A stretch of 32,248 nt of DNA from NCBI RefSeq assembly GCF_016907915.1, contig NZ_JAFBCW010000030.1, forward strand, positions 1 to 32,248. Reading direction: 5' to 3'. The notes below the pieces were generated by a model. That model ran no database searches and was not told the origin of the DNA. It was given only the letters and a program-made list of their open reading frames with translations. Numbering within the stretch: the first letter of the stretch is position 1; every line of letters starts with the position of its first letter. The translations under genes and the position numbers were made by a program. This DNA is from Desulforadius tongensis. Its GTDB lineage: Bacteria > Bacillota > Desulfotomaculia > Desulfotomaculales > Desulfohalotomaculaceae. This document shows, piece by piece, positions 14,040 to 23,167 of the stretch.

Positions 14040-15176
14040 CTAATCTGCAGAAACAAACTCAACTTTAATATCTACATATCCAGCGTTATTCTCTATTAAT
14101 TTCATTTTAGCTGTTAACTCTTGAATATCATTTCGCACAGCAGCTAATTCCTTTTCCAGCTGCGCGGAATCATTTTCCTTCTCAATTTCCTGCACTAACT
14201 CCGCTTCCCGCTGCTGCTTCTGCCTTAAATCTTTAACCAAAGCATCATATTCTGCATTAAAGTCCTGCTGACTTGATTTCGCTACCAATCCTTCATCAAT
14301 ACTGCCCAGCTCAGCCAGAACAGATGAATAATTTTTCACCGGCACCCTAATATTCAGCGGATTTTTATTCACCACCGTCCCGTCATATTTGGGAGCCAAA
14401 GACAGAATCTTTTCCGCAGCAGCAGCGGTATCTGCTGCAGAGATTTTAATTAATACCGATGTAGCTATTAAATTAGTGCGGTTCATCTTACTGATATTGG
14501 ACACTGTAGTTAAATTCACAGATTCCGGTAACACAGCGGGTGAAGTTGATTTGCCAGCTGCTGTACTGCCACCGGTGCCGGACTGCTCCGGTACTTCTTG
14601 ATACTGTTGATTGTTTTGTACAACAGCCGCCTCATGCTGGTTAACTGCCGCTGCAGCACCTGTTTGCTGTACCCTTTGTCCGGCATCACGGGCATCATCA
14701 TTTGATTGTTTACCGACTGCCTCTTTCGTTTCCTTCCCTGGCGCCTCTGATTGATGTACGGCACTGGGATAATTATTTTTAGCTATTTCAGGATGGTTAA
14801 CAATATCAACATTACCACCATCCCACAGCGAAGTAATACCCAACGTCATGCCAAACACGGCAGCAACTGCAGCAACCTTATACCATGAAGAACCTGCCAC
14901 TTTACGTACTTTTTCCCAAAACCCGTATTTATTTTCACTGCCCACTGCAGGTTTAGGCATTGAGTATAATTTTTCACGTAAAGAGCTTCTAAATTGCGGC
15001 GGGGGAACTACCTCCGGCATATGACGCAGTAGGGAACTGGCCCTCTTCAACTCTTCCCACTGGGTCCGACAGTGATGACATACCAGTAAATGCTCAGCTA
15101 TATGACGGGCTTCCTCTTTACTTAACTCGTCATCAAGATAAGCAGATAAATTATCGCTTACATCCTGGCAGTTCAT
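14040..15176 (-). CDS. Anti-sigma factor with zinc-finger and DUF4349-like domain
   Basis: A 378-aa protein. N-terminal ZAS (zf-HC2) domain with His29-x3-Cys33-x2-Cys36 (HLLVCHHC), the anti-sigma zinc motif. One membrane helix at about 97-118 and an extended Gln/Ala-rich linker (about 125-225) follow. The C-terminal DUF4349-type domain has a long coiled coil (about 310-355) after NIRVPVKNYSSVLAELG. It should hold the partner ECF sigma at the membrane, and the outer DUF4349 region probably senses the envelope signal. The start ATG overlaps the sigma stop by four bases, so they are translationally coupled. DUF4349 usually ends in a membrane helix; none is seen here. Confidence 0.88.
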   Translation of the reverse strand: MNCQDVSDNLSAYLDDELSKEEARHIAEHLLVCHHCRTQWEELKRASSLLRHMPEVVPPPQFRSSLREKLYSMPKPAVGSENKYGFWEKVRKVAGSSWYKVAAVAAVFGMTLGITSLWDGGNVDIVNHPEIAKNNYPSAVHQSEAPGKETKEAVGKQSNDDARDAGQRVQQTGAAAAVNQHEAAVVQNNQQYQEVPEQSGTGGSTAAGKSTSPAVLPESVNLTTVSNISKMNRTNLIATSVLIKISAADTAAAAEKILSLAPKYDGTVVNKNPLNIRVPVKNYSSVLAELGSIDEGLVAKSSQQDFNAEYDALVKDLRQKQQREAELVQEIEKENDSAQLEKELAAVRNDIQELTAKMKLIENNAGYVDIKVEFVSAD

Positions 15177-15799
15177 AATATCATCCCCTCTTTAACTCTT
15201 TGACGAGGTTCAGATGAAGAATGTTCCAATATTGTGGTCATTTTTTGCTTAAAAGCCATTCTTGCCCTGCTTAACCTTGATTTTACCGTTCCCAAAGAAC
15301 AGCCCAGCACTTTTGCTATTTCATCGTAAGATAACTGCTGCATTTCCCTCATAATTAAAATAAGGCGGTGCTCATCAGACAGCATATTCAAGCACTGCTG
15401 CACCTGCTCACGCAATTCCATACGCTCTATTTCTTCTTCCGGACCCGGTTTATCACTGGAAAGACTTAAAATAAGCGGCAAATTATCCTTATCTTGAAAA
15501 TCATCATCTAAAGAAATGGTCTGCTTTTTCTGCCGCCGCCGCAGTTCATCACGGCACACATTGGCAGTTATGTGATATATCCAGGTCATGAAGCTGGAAT
15601 CTCCCCTAAAACTTCCCAATGCCTGGTATATTTTTATAAATGCCTCTTGAGCCAAGTCACTGGCATCAGCATGATTACCTACAAAACGATAGGCTACATT
15701 ATACACTTTATTCTCATAACGGCGAACAAGTTCTTCAAAAGCTATGTAATCACCAGATTTACTTCTTTCAATGAGCTGCTGGTCATCCATTGAAGACAA
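15173..15799 (-). CDS. ECF RNA polymerase sigma factor (SigW-like)
   Basis: A 208-aa sigma-70-family ECF factor. Region 2 spans about residues 24-93 (FEELVRRYENKVYNVAYRFV, DASDLAQEAFIKIYQAL, SSFMTWIYHITANVCRDELR). Region 4 includes MREMQQLSYDEIAKVLGCSLGTVKSRL, the helix-turn-helix for the -35 element. This is closest to SigW/RpoE types that answer envelope stress. TTG at 15799 chosen because AAGGGGGA lies six bases upstream; the ATG three codons later would be too far from it. It overlaps the anti-sigma gene by 4 bp. The 194-bp gap upstream holds only the hairpin at 15936-15972. Confidence 0.93.
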   Translation of the reverse strand: MSSMDDQQLIERSKSGDYIAFEELVRRYENKVYNVAYRFVGNHADASDLAQEAFIKIYQALGSFRGDSSFMTWIYHITANVCRDELRRRQKKQTISLDDDFQDKDNLPLILSLSSDKPGPEEEIERMELREQVQQCLNMLSDEHRLILIMREMQQLSYDEIAKVLGCSLGTVKSRLSRARMAFKQKMTTILEHSSSEPRQRVKEGMIL

Positions 15800-15935
15800 A
15801 TTTAGTCCCCCTTACATAACAAAAAAAGCTATAAAAGCTTTATACCGGCAATCAAATTTTAAAAGTATGTGTTTGCGTGTCACAATAAAGATAAAGATTC
15901 GACAGCACCCTCTTAAACTCCTCCAGAAAGAAAAA

Positions 15936-15972
15936 GGTCCCAAAAGTTAACTACCTTGTAAGTCCCTGGACC
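15936..15972 (-). terminator. Possible terminator of the 43-aa membrane peptide gene
   Basis: GGTCC/GGACC arms around a 27-nt loop are followed on the minus strand by TTTTTCTTTC. The long loop makes the stem weak, but the T-tract and position, just past the small gene, fit. Confidence 0.4.
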
Positions 15973-15993
15973 AAAACAATGCTTCACTATTAG

Positions 15994-16125
15994 TTAGTTA
16001 GATACCGAACCAATGCCAATGGCAAAGGAAATTACTACCAGCACAACCAATCCAACAATAATGTACTTTTTAACCTTCGGATCATCTAACTGAAATTTGG
16101 TAGTTTGTTTTTTACTCTTTGCCAT
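15994..16125 (-). CDS. Small single-pass membrane protein (43 aa)
   Basis: ATG at 16125 with GGAGGGG upstream opens a 43-aa frame: a Lys-rich N-terminus (MAKSKKQTTKFQLDDPKVKK) followed by one hydrophobic helix (YIIVGLVVLVVISFAIGIG, about residues 21-39) and a short SVSN end. The positive-inside rule puts the N-terminus in the cytoplasm. I do not recognise a family. The layout resembles short membrane peptides of Clostridia near the origin. It is flanked by its own possible terminator, so it appears monocistronic. Confidence 0.65.
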   Translation of the reverse strand: MAKSKKQTTKFQLDDPKVKKYIIVGLVVLVVISFAIGIGSVSN

Positions 16126-16234
16126 TAAGCACCCCTCCATTATTATGTAAATTATATAAATTTGTTATATACAATATTATGAGCCTTTTAAGACGGTTTG
16201 TCTATATAATTTTAAATTTTTCTTGAATCAGTTA

Positions 16235-16263
16235 TTGACTTTAAAACAACATTATGCTATCAT
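16235..16263 (+). promoter_or_regulatory. tRNA-Leu promoter
   Basis: TTGACT (16235-16240), 17-bp spacer, TATCAT (16258-16263), 32 bp before the tRNA 5' end. Confidence 0.65.
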
Positions 16264-16295
16264 AAGGTGTGCTAGCGACAGAAAAATAGAATCAT

Positions 16296-16384
<89 letters not shown>

Positions 16385-16452
16385 AAGTTTAAACTTACAG
16401 GGTTTTAAGTGTTTTTAATCGGCTTAAAGCTCTTTTTTTATGTGATTTAAAA

Positions 16453-16508
16453 TAAAAAAACTGCCGAATTTATCGACAGTCCGGGGGGCTTGATAAAATC
16501 AAGCCCCC
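16453..16508 (-). terminator. Two tandem hairpins ending the rpmH-rsmG side operon
   Basis: Just past the rsmG stop the minus strand has GGGGGCTTGA / TCAAGCCCCC (16484-16508), then CTGTCGA / TCGGCAG (16461-16479) followed by seven T's. The second is a textbook intrinsic terminator and the first a likely backup or stability hairpin. Confidence 0.85.
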
Positions 16509-16511
16509 AGT

Positions 16512-17234
16512 TTATTTTAAAGGTTTTTTAGCGGGCACCCCGGCTCTCCGGGGATATTTATCCGGCGTAGGCAGCACTTTTTTAATTTCAACTATCGTTC
16601 TTTTATTCCCGGTAACGGGCAGTTTTAATTCTTTAATATCAACAATTCTCCCACCCAGAATACTAACAGCGTTTTTCGCTTCCTCTATTTCTTTTTCCGC
16701 CTTTGATCCCTTCATAGCAACAAAGGTACCGCCCACTTTAATAAGGGGTAAACAATATTCCGAGAGAACTGCCAGGTGGGCCACGGCCCTGGATACCACC
16801 AAGTCGTACCGGGCACGGTAATCCTTGTCTTTACCGAAATCCTCAGCCCGACCATGTACCGCTTTAATATTTTCCAGCTGCAGCTTTTCCACCAGCCGGT
16901 TTAAAAAATCAACCCTCTTTCGCAGCGAATCCAATAACACCACCGAAGCGCTGCTGCATATCTTCAACACCACCCCGGGAAAACCGGCCCCGGTGCCCAC
17001 ATCAATAATTCGAGCATTTTCATACTTATTTACAATACTTAAACAGGTCATGGAATCTAAAAAATGTTTTACTGCCACCTCTTCAGGCTCTGTGATAGCA
17101 GTTAAATTAATATACTTATTGGTCTCTATTAAAAACCGGTAATAATCATTAAACTGCTTTAATTGATTATCAGTAAAACTATAACCTAACTCCCTGCCTC
17201 CAATAAGCATTGTAGATATCAATAACTCATCCAT
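16512..17234 (-). CDS. rsmG: 16S rRNA (guanine527-N7)-methyltransferase
   Basis: A 240-aa RsmG (GidB). The SAM-binding motif is DVGTGAGFPGVVLKI, with the preceding KHFLDSMTCL block and the later SRAVAHLAVLSEYCLPLIK segment typical of the family. It methylates G527 in the 530 loop of 16S rRNA. I chose the ATG at 17234: it has GGGGGA eight bases upstream and starts MDELLISTML. An upstream in-frame ATG would overlap mnmG. It lies four bases after mnmG and ends the operon. Confidence 0.97.
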   Translation of the reverse strand: MDELLISTMLIGGRELGYSFTDNQLKQFNDYYRFLIETNKYINLTAITEPEEVAVKHFLDSMTCLSIVNKYENARIIDVGTGAGFPGVVLKICSSASVVLLDSLRKRVDFLNRLVEKLQLENIKAVHGRAEDFGKDKDYRARYDLVVSRAVAHLAVLSEYCLPLIKVGGTFVAMKGSKAEKEIEEAKNAVSILGGRIVDIKELKLPVTGNKRTIVEIKKVLPTPDKYPRRAGVPAKKPLK

Positions 17235-17238
17235 CCGC

Positions 17239-19131
17239 TTAATCCCCCGCATTCTTTTCCCTGCGCCGCTGCTCTAACCAAATTAACAGCACAGATATAT
17301 CAGCAGGGCTGACACCGGAAATACGGCTGGCTTGTCCCACCGACCGGGGTTTAATTTCATTCAGCTTCTGCCTGGCTTCATTCCGCAAACCGGATATACT
17401 GCTATAATCAATATCTTCAGCTAACAGCTTATTCTCCATTTTCTTAAACTTTTCCACCTGCGACATCTGCTTCTTAATATATCCCTCGTACTTAATCAGT
17501 ATTTCTACTTCTTCCTGTACATCGCTCGGTATTTCATCTTTGTTGATATTCAGCTTCTTTAATACTTCATAATTAACCTCCGGCCTTTTAAACAGCGTGA
17601 TTAAAGGGGTTTTTTGATCAATGGGAGAAGTGCCAACAGCGGTTAATACACTGTTAACCTCTTCCGAAGGCGAAAGGGAGTTATCTTTCAACCACCGGAT
17701 TTCCTGGTCAATTAACTGCTTCTTCCGGTTAAACTTTTCCCATCTTTCGTCATCAACCAGCCCTATTTTCCTGCCCTTTTCAGTTAATCTTAAATCAGCA
17801 TTATCCTGTCTTAACAGCAGTCGATACTCCGCCCGGGATGTTAATAATCTATACGGCTCATTGGTACCCTTAGTTACCAAATCATCAATCAAAACTCCGA
17901 TATAAGCATCGGAACGGCTGAGTATAAACGGTTCCATATCTTTTACATAACAGACGGCATTTATACCGGCTATCAAACCCTGGGCCGCCGCTTCTTCATA
18001 TCCCGATGTACCGTTAATCTGCCCGGCCATAAATAAACCGCTGATTTCTTTTAACTCCAATGTGGGCTTTAATTGAGTGGGTACAATACAATCATATTCA
18101 ATGGCATAGGCCGGCCTCATAATTTCAACATTTTCCAGGCCTTTCACAGTTCGCAGCATATCATACTGCACGTCCTCCGGTAAACTGGTGGACATACCCT
18201 GTACATACATCTCATAGGTATCCAATCCTTCCGGTTCAATAAATACCTGGTGCTTGGGTTTATCGGCAAACCGCACTATTTTATCTTCTATTGACGGGCA
18301 GTAGCGGGGGCCTACCCCCTCAATTATCCCGGCATATAAAGGCGAACGATGCAGGTTATTTCTTATAATCTCATGGGTGCGCTCATTGGTATAAGTCAGC
18401 CAGCACGAAACCTGCTTTCTATGCTTAATATCAGACATAAAAGAAAAATTATAAACCTTTTCATCACCAGGCTGTTCAACCATCTTACTAAAGTCCACGG
18501 TGCGGCGGTCAATCCTGGCCGGCGTTCCCGTTTTAAACCTGACCATCTTTATACCCAAGTCTTTAAGACTGTGAGATAAATTAACGGAAGAAAACTGGCC
18601 GTTGGGTCCCCCTGCAAAACTCACATCACCAATTATTATTTTCCCTTTTAAATACGTCCCCGATGTAATTATTACCGCCGGAGCGTGAAACGCGGCCCCG
18701 GTCCGGGTGGTTACGCCAACAACCCTTCCCGCCCTGGTGATAATGCTCTCCACCAGCAATTGTTTAATATCTAAATTTTTCTGCCCTTCCAGCACCTGTT
18801 TCATATTACTTTGATATCTTTTTTTATCACATTGAGCCCTTAAAGCATGCACCGCCGGACCCTTACCGGTATTAAGCATGCGCATTTGAATGGCATTGCG
18901 GTCGGTGTTGAGAGCCATTTCCCCACCTAAAGCATCAATTTCCCGCACCAAGTGGGATTTTGCCGGGCCGCCAATAGCCGGGTTGCAGGGCATTAACGCA
19001 ACATTATCCATATTCAATGTCAGCACCAAAGTACGGCAGCCCATTCTGGCCGCTGCCAGAGCCGCTTCACAACCCGAGTGTCCCGCACCAACCACTATCA
19101 CATCATATTTATCACTGTAATAACTCAACAT
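17239..19131 (-). CDS. mnmG: tRNA uridine 5-carboxymethylaminomethyl modification enzyme MnmG
   Basis: A 630-aa MnmG/GidA. FAD-binding [17 protein letters not shown] near residue 14, then the [22 protein letters not shown] block with the conserved Cys, [14 protein letters not shown] and the C-terminal helical domain ending with [19 protein letters not shown]. With MnmE it makes the cmnm5/nm5 modification of wobble U34. Start chosen as ATG at 19131 after GAGGTG; an ATG 12 bp upstream is inside that ribosome-binding site. It follows mnmE by 8 bp. Confidence 0.97.
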   Translation of the reverse strand: MLSYYSDKYDVIVVGAGHSGCEAALAAARMGCRTLVLTLNMDNVALMPCNPAIGGPAKSHLVREIDALGGEMALNTDRNAIQMRMLNTGKGPAVHALRAQCDKKRYQSNMKQVLEGQKNLDIKQLLVESIITRAGRVVGVTTRTGAAFHAPAVIITSGTYLKGKIIIGDVSFAGGPNGQFSSVNLSHSLKDLGIKMVRFKTGTPARIDRRTVDFSKMVEQPGDEKVYNFSFMSDIKHRKQVSCWLTYTNERTHEIIRNNLHRSPLYAGIIEGVGPRYCPSIEDKIVRFADKPKHQVFIEPEGLDTYEMYVQGMSTSLPEDVQYDMLRTVKGLENVEIMRPAYAIEYDCIVPTQLKPTLELKEISGLFMAGQINGTSGYEEAAAQGLIAGINAVCYVKDMEPFILSRSDAYIGVLIDDLVTKGTNEPYRLLTSRAEYRLLLRQDNADLRLTEKGRKIGLVDDERWEKFNRKKQLIDQEIRWLKDNSLSPSEEVNSVLTAVGTSPIDQKTPLITLFKRPEVNYEVLKKLNINKDEIPSDVQEEVEILIKYEGYIKKQMSQVEKFKKMENKLLAEDIDYSSISGLRNEARQKLNEIKPRSVGQASRISGVSPADISVLLIWLEQRRREKNAGD

Positions 19132-19139
19132 CCAACACC

Positions 19140-20528
19140 TCATTTACCAATGCAAAAGTCTTCAAATATTTTATCTATTAAATCTTCACTAACAGTACTG
19201 CCTGTGATTTCTCCCAAAGCTTCCCACGCGTTTTTTATGTCAATGGAAACCAAATCTCCCGGTACTCCGGCCTCAATGCCGTTTTTAACCTCCACCAGAT
19301 GCAGCTTTGCCTTTTCCAAAGATTGCTTGTGCCTCATATTCGTAATCAATATTTGGTCATCAACACTAACTTGTCCACCCATCACCAGTTTAACAATTTC
19401 CTGTTCCAGCTGTTCTAAACCCCTTCCCTGCAGGGCTGATATTTCTATTACCGCTGTATCGTTAAACTTATCTTTTAACTCCCGAGCATTAATTTTACTG
19501 TTCTCAACATCTATTTTATTGACAATAACTATAATATTATTATTTTTCGGCAGCAGTTTGATTATTTTGTAGTCGTCAGCGGTAACCCCCTCTGCGGCAT
19601 CCAACACAAACAAAATTAAATCTGCTCGGCTTATTAATTCTTTAGACCGCTCCACCCCTATTTTTTCCACAACGTCTTCAGTTTCTCTCAAACCCGCTGT
19701 ATCCACAATCTTCAGGGGGATACCCCCTATGTTTATAAACTCTTCAATAATATCCCTGGTGGTACCGGGTATATCAGTGACAATGGCCCTATTTTCTTTT
19801 AATAGCGCGTTTAACAATGAAGATTTACCAACGTTAGGCCTGCCAATAATTACTGTACGTACCCCTTCCCGGTATATTCTGCCGTTTTCTGCCCCGGCAA
19901 TCAATTTATTTACTTCCTGCAGCATTGCTTCGCTGCGCCGGCAGATCTGTTTTAAAGAGGCCTCTTCAATATCATCTTCAGGAAAATCTATGTTGGCTTC
20001 AATTTGAGCCAGCATACCTAAAAGTTCACTTTGCATTTCATTTACTTTGGCAGACAATCGCCCCTGCAGCTGGCCCATGGATATTTTCAATCCCGTATCT
20101 GTTTTAGAACGTATAATATCTATTATTGATTCGGCCTGGGCCAGATCCAGCTTACCATTTAAAAAAGCCCTCTTGCTAAATTCACCCGGCCCAGCTAAAC
20201 GGGCCCCGTTTTTTACAGCCAGTTCAAGGGTTTTTTTAAGCGGCAGCATACCCCCATGGCAATTAATTTCCACCACATCTTCCCCGGTAAAACTCTTCGG
20301 TTTACGCATTATTGAAAGCAGCGCTTCATCAACAATTTCTCCCGTTTCTTTATCATGCACATGGCCATATATCAGGCGAAAACCGGGTCCATTATACCAT
20401 TCTTTGTTATACTTGGCTTTAAATATTTTTTGTCCCACCTCAATGGCCTCCGGTCCACTGATACGAACAATACCAATTCCCCCTTCACCTAAAGGGGTGG
20501 CAATGGCAGCAATGGTGTCTTCTATCAA
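19140..20528 (-). CDS. mnmE: tRNA modification GTPase MnmE
   Basis: A 462-aa MnmE/TrmE: N-terminal tetrahydrofolate-binding domain ([21 protein letters not shown] at the start, then NCHGG), a helical region, the G domain inserted at about 220-370 (GRPNVGKSS at 229-237, [14 protein letters not shown]) and a C-terminal FCIGK with the catalytic Cys. Start chosen as TTG at 20528 because AAAGGAGG lies directly upstream; the ten or so upstream codons run through the jag terminator. It is the first of mnmE-mnmG-rsmG after that terminator. Confidence 0.97.
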   Translation of the reverse strand: MIEDTIAAIATPLGEGGIGIVRISGPEAIEVGQKIFKAKYNKEWYNGPGFRLIYGHVHDKETGEIVDEALLSIMRKPKSFTGEDVVEINCHGGMLPLKKTLELAVKNGARLAGPGEFSKRAFLNGKLDLAQAESIIDIIRSKTDTGLKISMGQLQGRLSAKVNEMQSELLGMLAQIEANIDFPEDDIEEASLKQICRRSEAMLQEVNKLIAGAENGRIYREGVRTVIIGRPNVGKSSLLNALLKENRAIVTDIPGTTRDIIEEFINIGGIPLKIVDTAGLRETEDVVEKIGVERSKELISRADLILFVLDAAEGVTADDYKIIKLLPKNNNIIVIVNKIDVENSKINARELKDKFNDTAVIEISALQGRGLEQLEQEIVKLVMGGQVSVDDQILITNMRHKQSLEKAKLHLVEVKNGIEAGVPGDLVSIDIKNAWEALGEITGSTVSEDLIDKIFEDFCIGK

Positions 20529-20547
20529 GGTAAATCCTCCTTTTAAA

Positions 20548-20576
20548 AAACCCAGCAACAAAAAGTTGCTGGGTTT
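20548..20576 (-). terminator. Intrinsic terminator between jag and mnmE
   Basis: A perfect 12-bp stem AAACCCAGCAAC / GTTGCTGGGTTT (20548-20559, 20565-20576) with a 5-nt loop is followed on the minus strand by TTTT. It separates the rpmH-jag unit from mnmE, although mnmE starts within 20 bp of it, so partial readthrough probably feeds mnmE. Confidence 0.85.
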
Positions 20577-20641
20577 TTGATGCTCACATCTAAATTAGCC
20601 CGCTGTGCTTTCTCAATAAAACACTCCAGTGATAATATATA

Positions 20642-21262
20642 CTATTTTTTAGGAGTAATTACAATTTTACGGTAGGGTTCTTCCCCTTCGCTAAAGGTAT
20701 ATATATCATTACGGGATTGAAGAGCGGTGTGAATTATACGCCTTTCGTGTGAATTCATCGGCTCCAGCACCACACTTTTACCCCGTCTTTTTGCTTTATC
20801 AGCCAACTTATAAGCAAGCTTATACAATGTATTTTCTCTACGTTTGCGATAACCCTCTACATCTAAAATAATTTTCTGCCTTTTTTCCATATTTTTGTTA
20901 ACAGCCAAATTAACTATATACTGCAGGGCATCCAGAGTTTCTCCCCTGCGTCCTATCAAAACCCCTAAATCTTCTCCCTGCATGTTAACTTTTATCATTT
21001 CTCCACTGTCATCAATTTGCAGATTCACAGATAAACCCATGGCGGTAATGATTTTATTCAGTAATTCAGCTGTTTTTTCTGCAGGCTTTTCTTTTACTGT
21101 AACTTTAATTTTTGCCGGTTTAGCACCAAATATTCCTAAAAAACCCTTGGACGGCTCTTCCAACACTTCATATTCCACATCTTCCATGGAAACACCTAGT
21201 TCACTCAAAGCCTGCTTAAGAGCATCATCGATGGTTTTACCGGATACCTCTATAGTTCTCAA
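20642..21262 (-). CDS. jag: Jag/KhpB RNA-binding protein (SpoIIIJ-associated)
   Basis: A 206-aa protein with Jag_N (about 1-50: RTIEVSGKTIDDALKQAL, then EEPSKGFLGIFG), a KH domain (about 80-145, VLIGRRGETLDALQYIVNLAVN) and an R3H domain at the end (VVLEPMNSHERRIIHTAL). This is the KhpB/EloR RNA-binding protein that works with KhpA and the YidC insertase, influencing cell elongation and sporulation. The TTG start at 21262 overlaps the yidC stop by four bases (translational coupling). Confidence 0.95.
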   Translation of the reverse strand: MRTIEVSGKTIDDALKQALSELGVSMEDVEYEVLEEPSKGFLGIFGAKPAKIKVTVKEKPAEKTAELLNKIITAMGLSVNLQIDDSGEMIKVNMQGEDLGVLIGRRGETLDALQYIVNLAVNKNMEKRQKIILDVEGYRKRRENTLYKLAYKLADKAKRRGKSVVLEPMNSHERRIIHTALQSRNDIYTFSEGEEPYRKIVITPKK

Positions 21263-21918
21263 TTCTCAGCTACCCCCTTTTCTGTAGCCAAGACTTGCTT
21301 ATTGATATGGTACTGCTGTATCGTACCCACAACGTTAAATGACACCCAGTATAAAGCCAAACCCGATGGCACAGTGGCAGCTATCCATCCAAGAAAAAGA
21401 GGCATGGTGTACAACATGGTTTTCTGCGTTTGATCAGCAGTATTGGTAGTCAACTTAGACTGTAAAAAAGTTGTCACCGCAGCTAATACCGGCAATATAA
21501 ATGTGGGATCTTTTTCAGCTAAATAAATACCAAATAGATACGCATGCTCATGATTGATAAAATCATAGTTCAGCAGCGCCCGGTACAGGGCTATCAAAAT
21601 AGGCATCTGAATTAGTATGGGTAAACACCCGGCTGCCGGGTTAACATTATGCTGTTTATACAGCTCCATAATCTTCTGCTGCATTTTCTGCGGGTCTTTA
21701 TTTTTATACTTATCCTGTATCTCTTTAATTTTAGGAGCTAATTGCTGCATCATTTTCATCGATTTCATCTGCTTTTTACTTAAAGGGTATAACGCCACTT
21801 TAACAACCACCGTTAACAATACAATGGCCAGGGCATAACTGGGCACTCCTATGACGGCGGTAAAAGCATATAATGAGTCGATAACAATCCTCATTCCATC
21901 AACAAGGGCTTGCCACAA
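21259..21918 (-). CDS. yidC: Membrane protein insertase YidC (Oxa1 family)
   Basis: A 219-aa YidC/SpoIIIJ of the short Gram-positive type. The N-terminal hydrophobic segment is followed by PLSKKQMKSMKMMQQLAPKIKEIQDKY, the cytoplasmic hairpin, then NPAAGCLPILIQMPI and later membrane segments with LALYWVSFNVV. It inserts membrane proteins with or without SecYEG. A lipobox Cys is not obvious near the N-terminus, which differs from Bacillus SpoIIIJ. Start is TTG at 21918 behind AAGGAGG with 8-9 nt spacing. Its stop overlaps jag. Confidence 0.95.
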   Translation of the reverse strand: MWQALVDGMRIVIDSLYAFTAVIGVPSYALAIVLLTVVVKVALYPLSKKQMKSMKMMQQLAPKIKEIQDKYKNKDPQKMQQKIMELYKQHNVNPAAGCLPILIQMPILIALYRALLNYDFINHEHAYLFGIYLAEKDPTFILPVLAAVTTFLQSKLTTNTADQTQKTMLYTMPLFLGWIAATVPSGLALYWVSFNVVGTIQQYHINKQVLATEKGVAEN

Positions 21919-21951
21919 AACTCACGCCTCCTTATAAAACTGCAGGTCAAA

Positions 21952-22161
21952 TTAAACTGGATCATAACCACCAGGGTGAAAGGGATGGCACTTCAAAAGC
22001 CTTTTTACTGTTAACCACAAGCCTTTACATACTCCGTATTTTTGTACAGCCTGTATCGAATACTCGGAACAAGTAGGGTAAAATCTACAAGTGCGCGGTT
22101 TTAACGGTGAAATTATCCTTTGATACACCCACAGGCATATCAGCACCGCTTTTTTAATCAA
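21952..22161 (-). CDS. yidD: Membrane protein insertion efficiency factor YidD
   Basis: A 69-aa YidD: short hydrophobic start, then [20 protein letters not shown] and [12 protein letters not shown], ending [13 protein letters not shown]. The conserved CRFxPTCS motif is present. It assists YidC-dependent insertion. TTG at 22161 has GGAGATG upstream; the rnpA stop is four bases before it. Confidence 0.95.
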   Translation of the reverse strand: MIKKAVLICLWVYQRIISPLKPRTCRFYPTCSEYSIQAVQKYGVCKGLWLTVKRLLKCHPFHPGGYDPV

Positions 22162-22165
22162 TTTT

Positions 22166-22519
22166 TCATCTCCTATTTTTCTTTAACTTTTTTAATACAT
22201 TAAATACACTGTACTCCAGCTGTTTGTAAGTACACTCCCGGGCGGGTATCCTGGCAATAATCACATAATCATATCCGGCATCAAATTTTTCTACATTTAA
22301 CCGGCATATTTCTTTTAATTTTCTTTTGATTTTATTTCTTACTACAGCCTTACCTAATTTTTTACTGATTGTAAAACCAACACGTACCAAATCACTGCCG
22401 GATTTCAACTTATAAATAACCAGGTATTTATCCGCAGCAGAATACCCGTATTTATATACCCTTCTAAATTCTGTATTTCTTTTTAAATTTACAAGTTTCT
22501 TACTATTTGTATTATTCAT
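22166..22519 (-). CDS. rnpA: Ribonuclease P protein component
   Basis: A 117-aa Rnp[15 protein letters not shown] start, [26 protein letters not shown] core with the RNxxKR RNA-binding motif, and an Arg/Lys-rich end. It is the protein subunit that helps RNase P RNA process tRNA 5' ends. It follows rpmH by 88 bp in the standard rpmH-rnpA-yidD-yidC order. The ribosome-binding site upstream is poor. Confidence 0.96.
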   Translation of the reverse strand: MNNTNSKKLVNLKRNTEFRRVYKYGYSAADKYLVIYKLKSGSDLVRVGFTISKKLGKAVVRNKIKRKLKEICRLNVEKFDAGYDYVIIARIPARECTYKQLEYSVFNVLKKLKKNRR

Positions 22520-22606
22520 ACTATTTATTATGTGCCTTTAATACTAGGTTTACCAACTTTAATAACTGTTATACAAAATTGGAAAAGGCCACCAGATGAA
22601 GCGGCC

Positions 22607-22741
22607 TTAAGCTGAGAGTCTCTTTCTACCTTTTTGTCTTCTCCGCTTTAACACGTTCCGTCCGCCCGGGCTGGACATTCTTTTCCTAAAACCATGCAGC
22701 TTCTGACGTTTACGTCTTTTAGGTTGATATGTTCTTTTCAT
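22607..22741 (-). CDS. rpmH: 50S ribosomal protein L34
   Basis: A 44-aa frame: [20 protein letters not shown] followed by [20 protein letters not shown] and RLSA, the universal L34 pattern. The ATG at 22741 is preceded by AAGGGGGGG. It is the first gene of the minus-strand operon running away from oriC. Confidence 0.98.
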   Translation of the reverse strand: MKRTYQPKRRKRQKLHGFRKRMSSPGGRNVLKRRRQKGRKRLSA

Positions 22742-22781
22742 TTCTGCACCCCCCCTTAATATTTATCACCATATTAACAAC

Positions 22782-22868
22782 TTCCCATGGCTAAAAACCA
22801 GGGAATTCTTGGTTCTGCTGTTCCAGCAATTTAGTACAGTTCCCAAGCTAACACCGTGTGTCCCACGG
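22782..22868 (-). promoter_or_regulatory. Structured rpmH leader
   Basis: About 190 nt separate the promoter at 22940-22968 from the rpmH start. The leader can form three hairpins: CCGTG/CACGG (22854-22868), TGCTG/CAGCA (22816-22828) and TTCCC/GGGAA (22782-22805). Two similar TTTAGCC(G/A)TGGGA stretches also occur. No known RNA family is recognised. Confidence 0.4.
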
Positions 22869-22939
22869 CTAAAGGCCTATTTTTTACCGCCTGCCTAGTT
22901 TCACATTTCACCAGTAAAAAATTACGGACATACGCATTA

Positions 22940-22968
22940 ATTATATATAAATGATAATAAAACGTCAA
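22940..22968 (-). promoter_or_regulatory. rpmH operon promoter
   Basis: Minus strand TTGACG (22968-22963), 17-bp spacer, perfect TATAAT (22945-22940), reading toward rpmH. Confidence 0.85.
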
Positions 22969-22981
22969 GAAAATAGCAACC

Positions 22982-23103
22982 TGTGAATAACTTTATTGGT
23001 TGTTAAAAACCTGTTGATAACTTATAGTAGTTCTGTTATTATTGTGTTGCCGTAAATTATTTTTTTGTTTTTATACACAGCCTGTGAATAAATCTGTGTA
23101 TAA
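22982..23103. other. oriC: DnaA-box cluster upstream of dnaA
   Basis: The rpmH-dnaA gap carries perfect DnaA boxes: TGTGAATAA at 22982-22990 and 23083-23091, TTATACACA at 23071-23079 and TGTGTATAA at 23095-23103, plus a weaker TGTTGATAA at 23012-23020. Orientations are mixed and three boxes crowd within 35 bp. AT-rich DNA surrounds them. This is the standard position of a Firmicute oriC part. An unwinding element is not obvious here and may lie between dnaA and dnaN. Confidence 0.9.
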
Positions 23104-23167
23104 GTGTGTTGACAGGTGTTAAAAAGCTTGGAAAAGTAATATGATTACTTATTTTCTGGAGGTAACC

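Noticed and set aside
19078-19572. Plus-strand frame over the mnmE/mnmG junction
   Set aside because: Antisense to two conserved genes and without a start signal.
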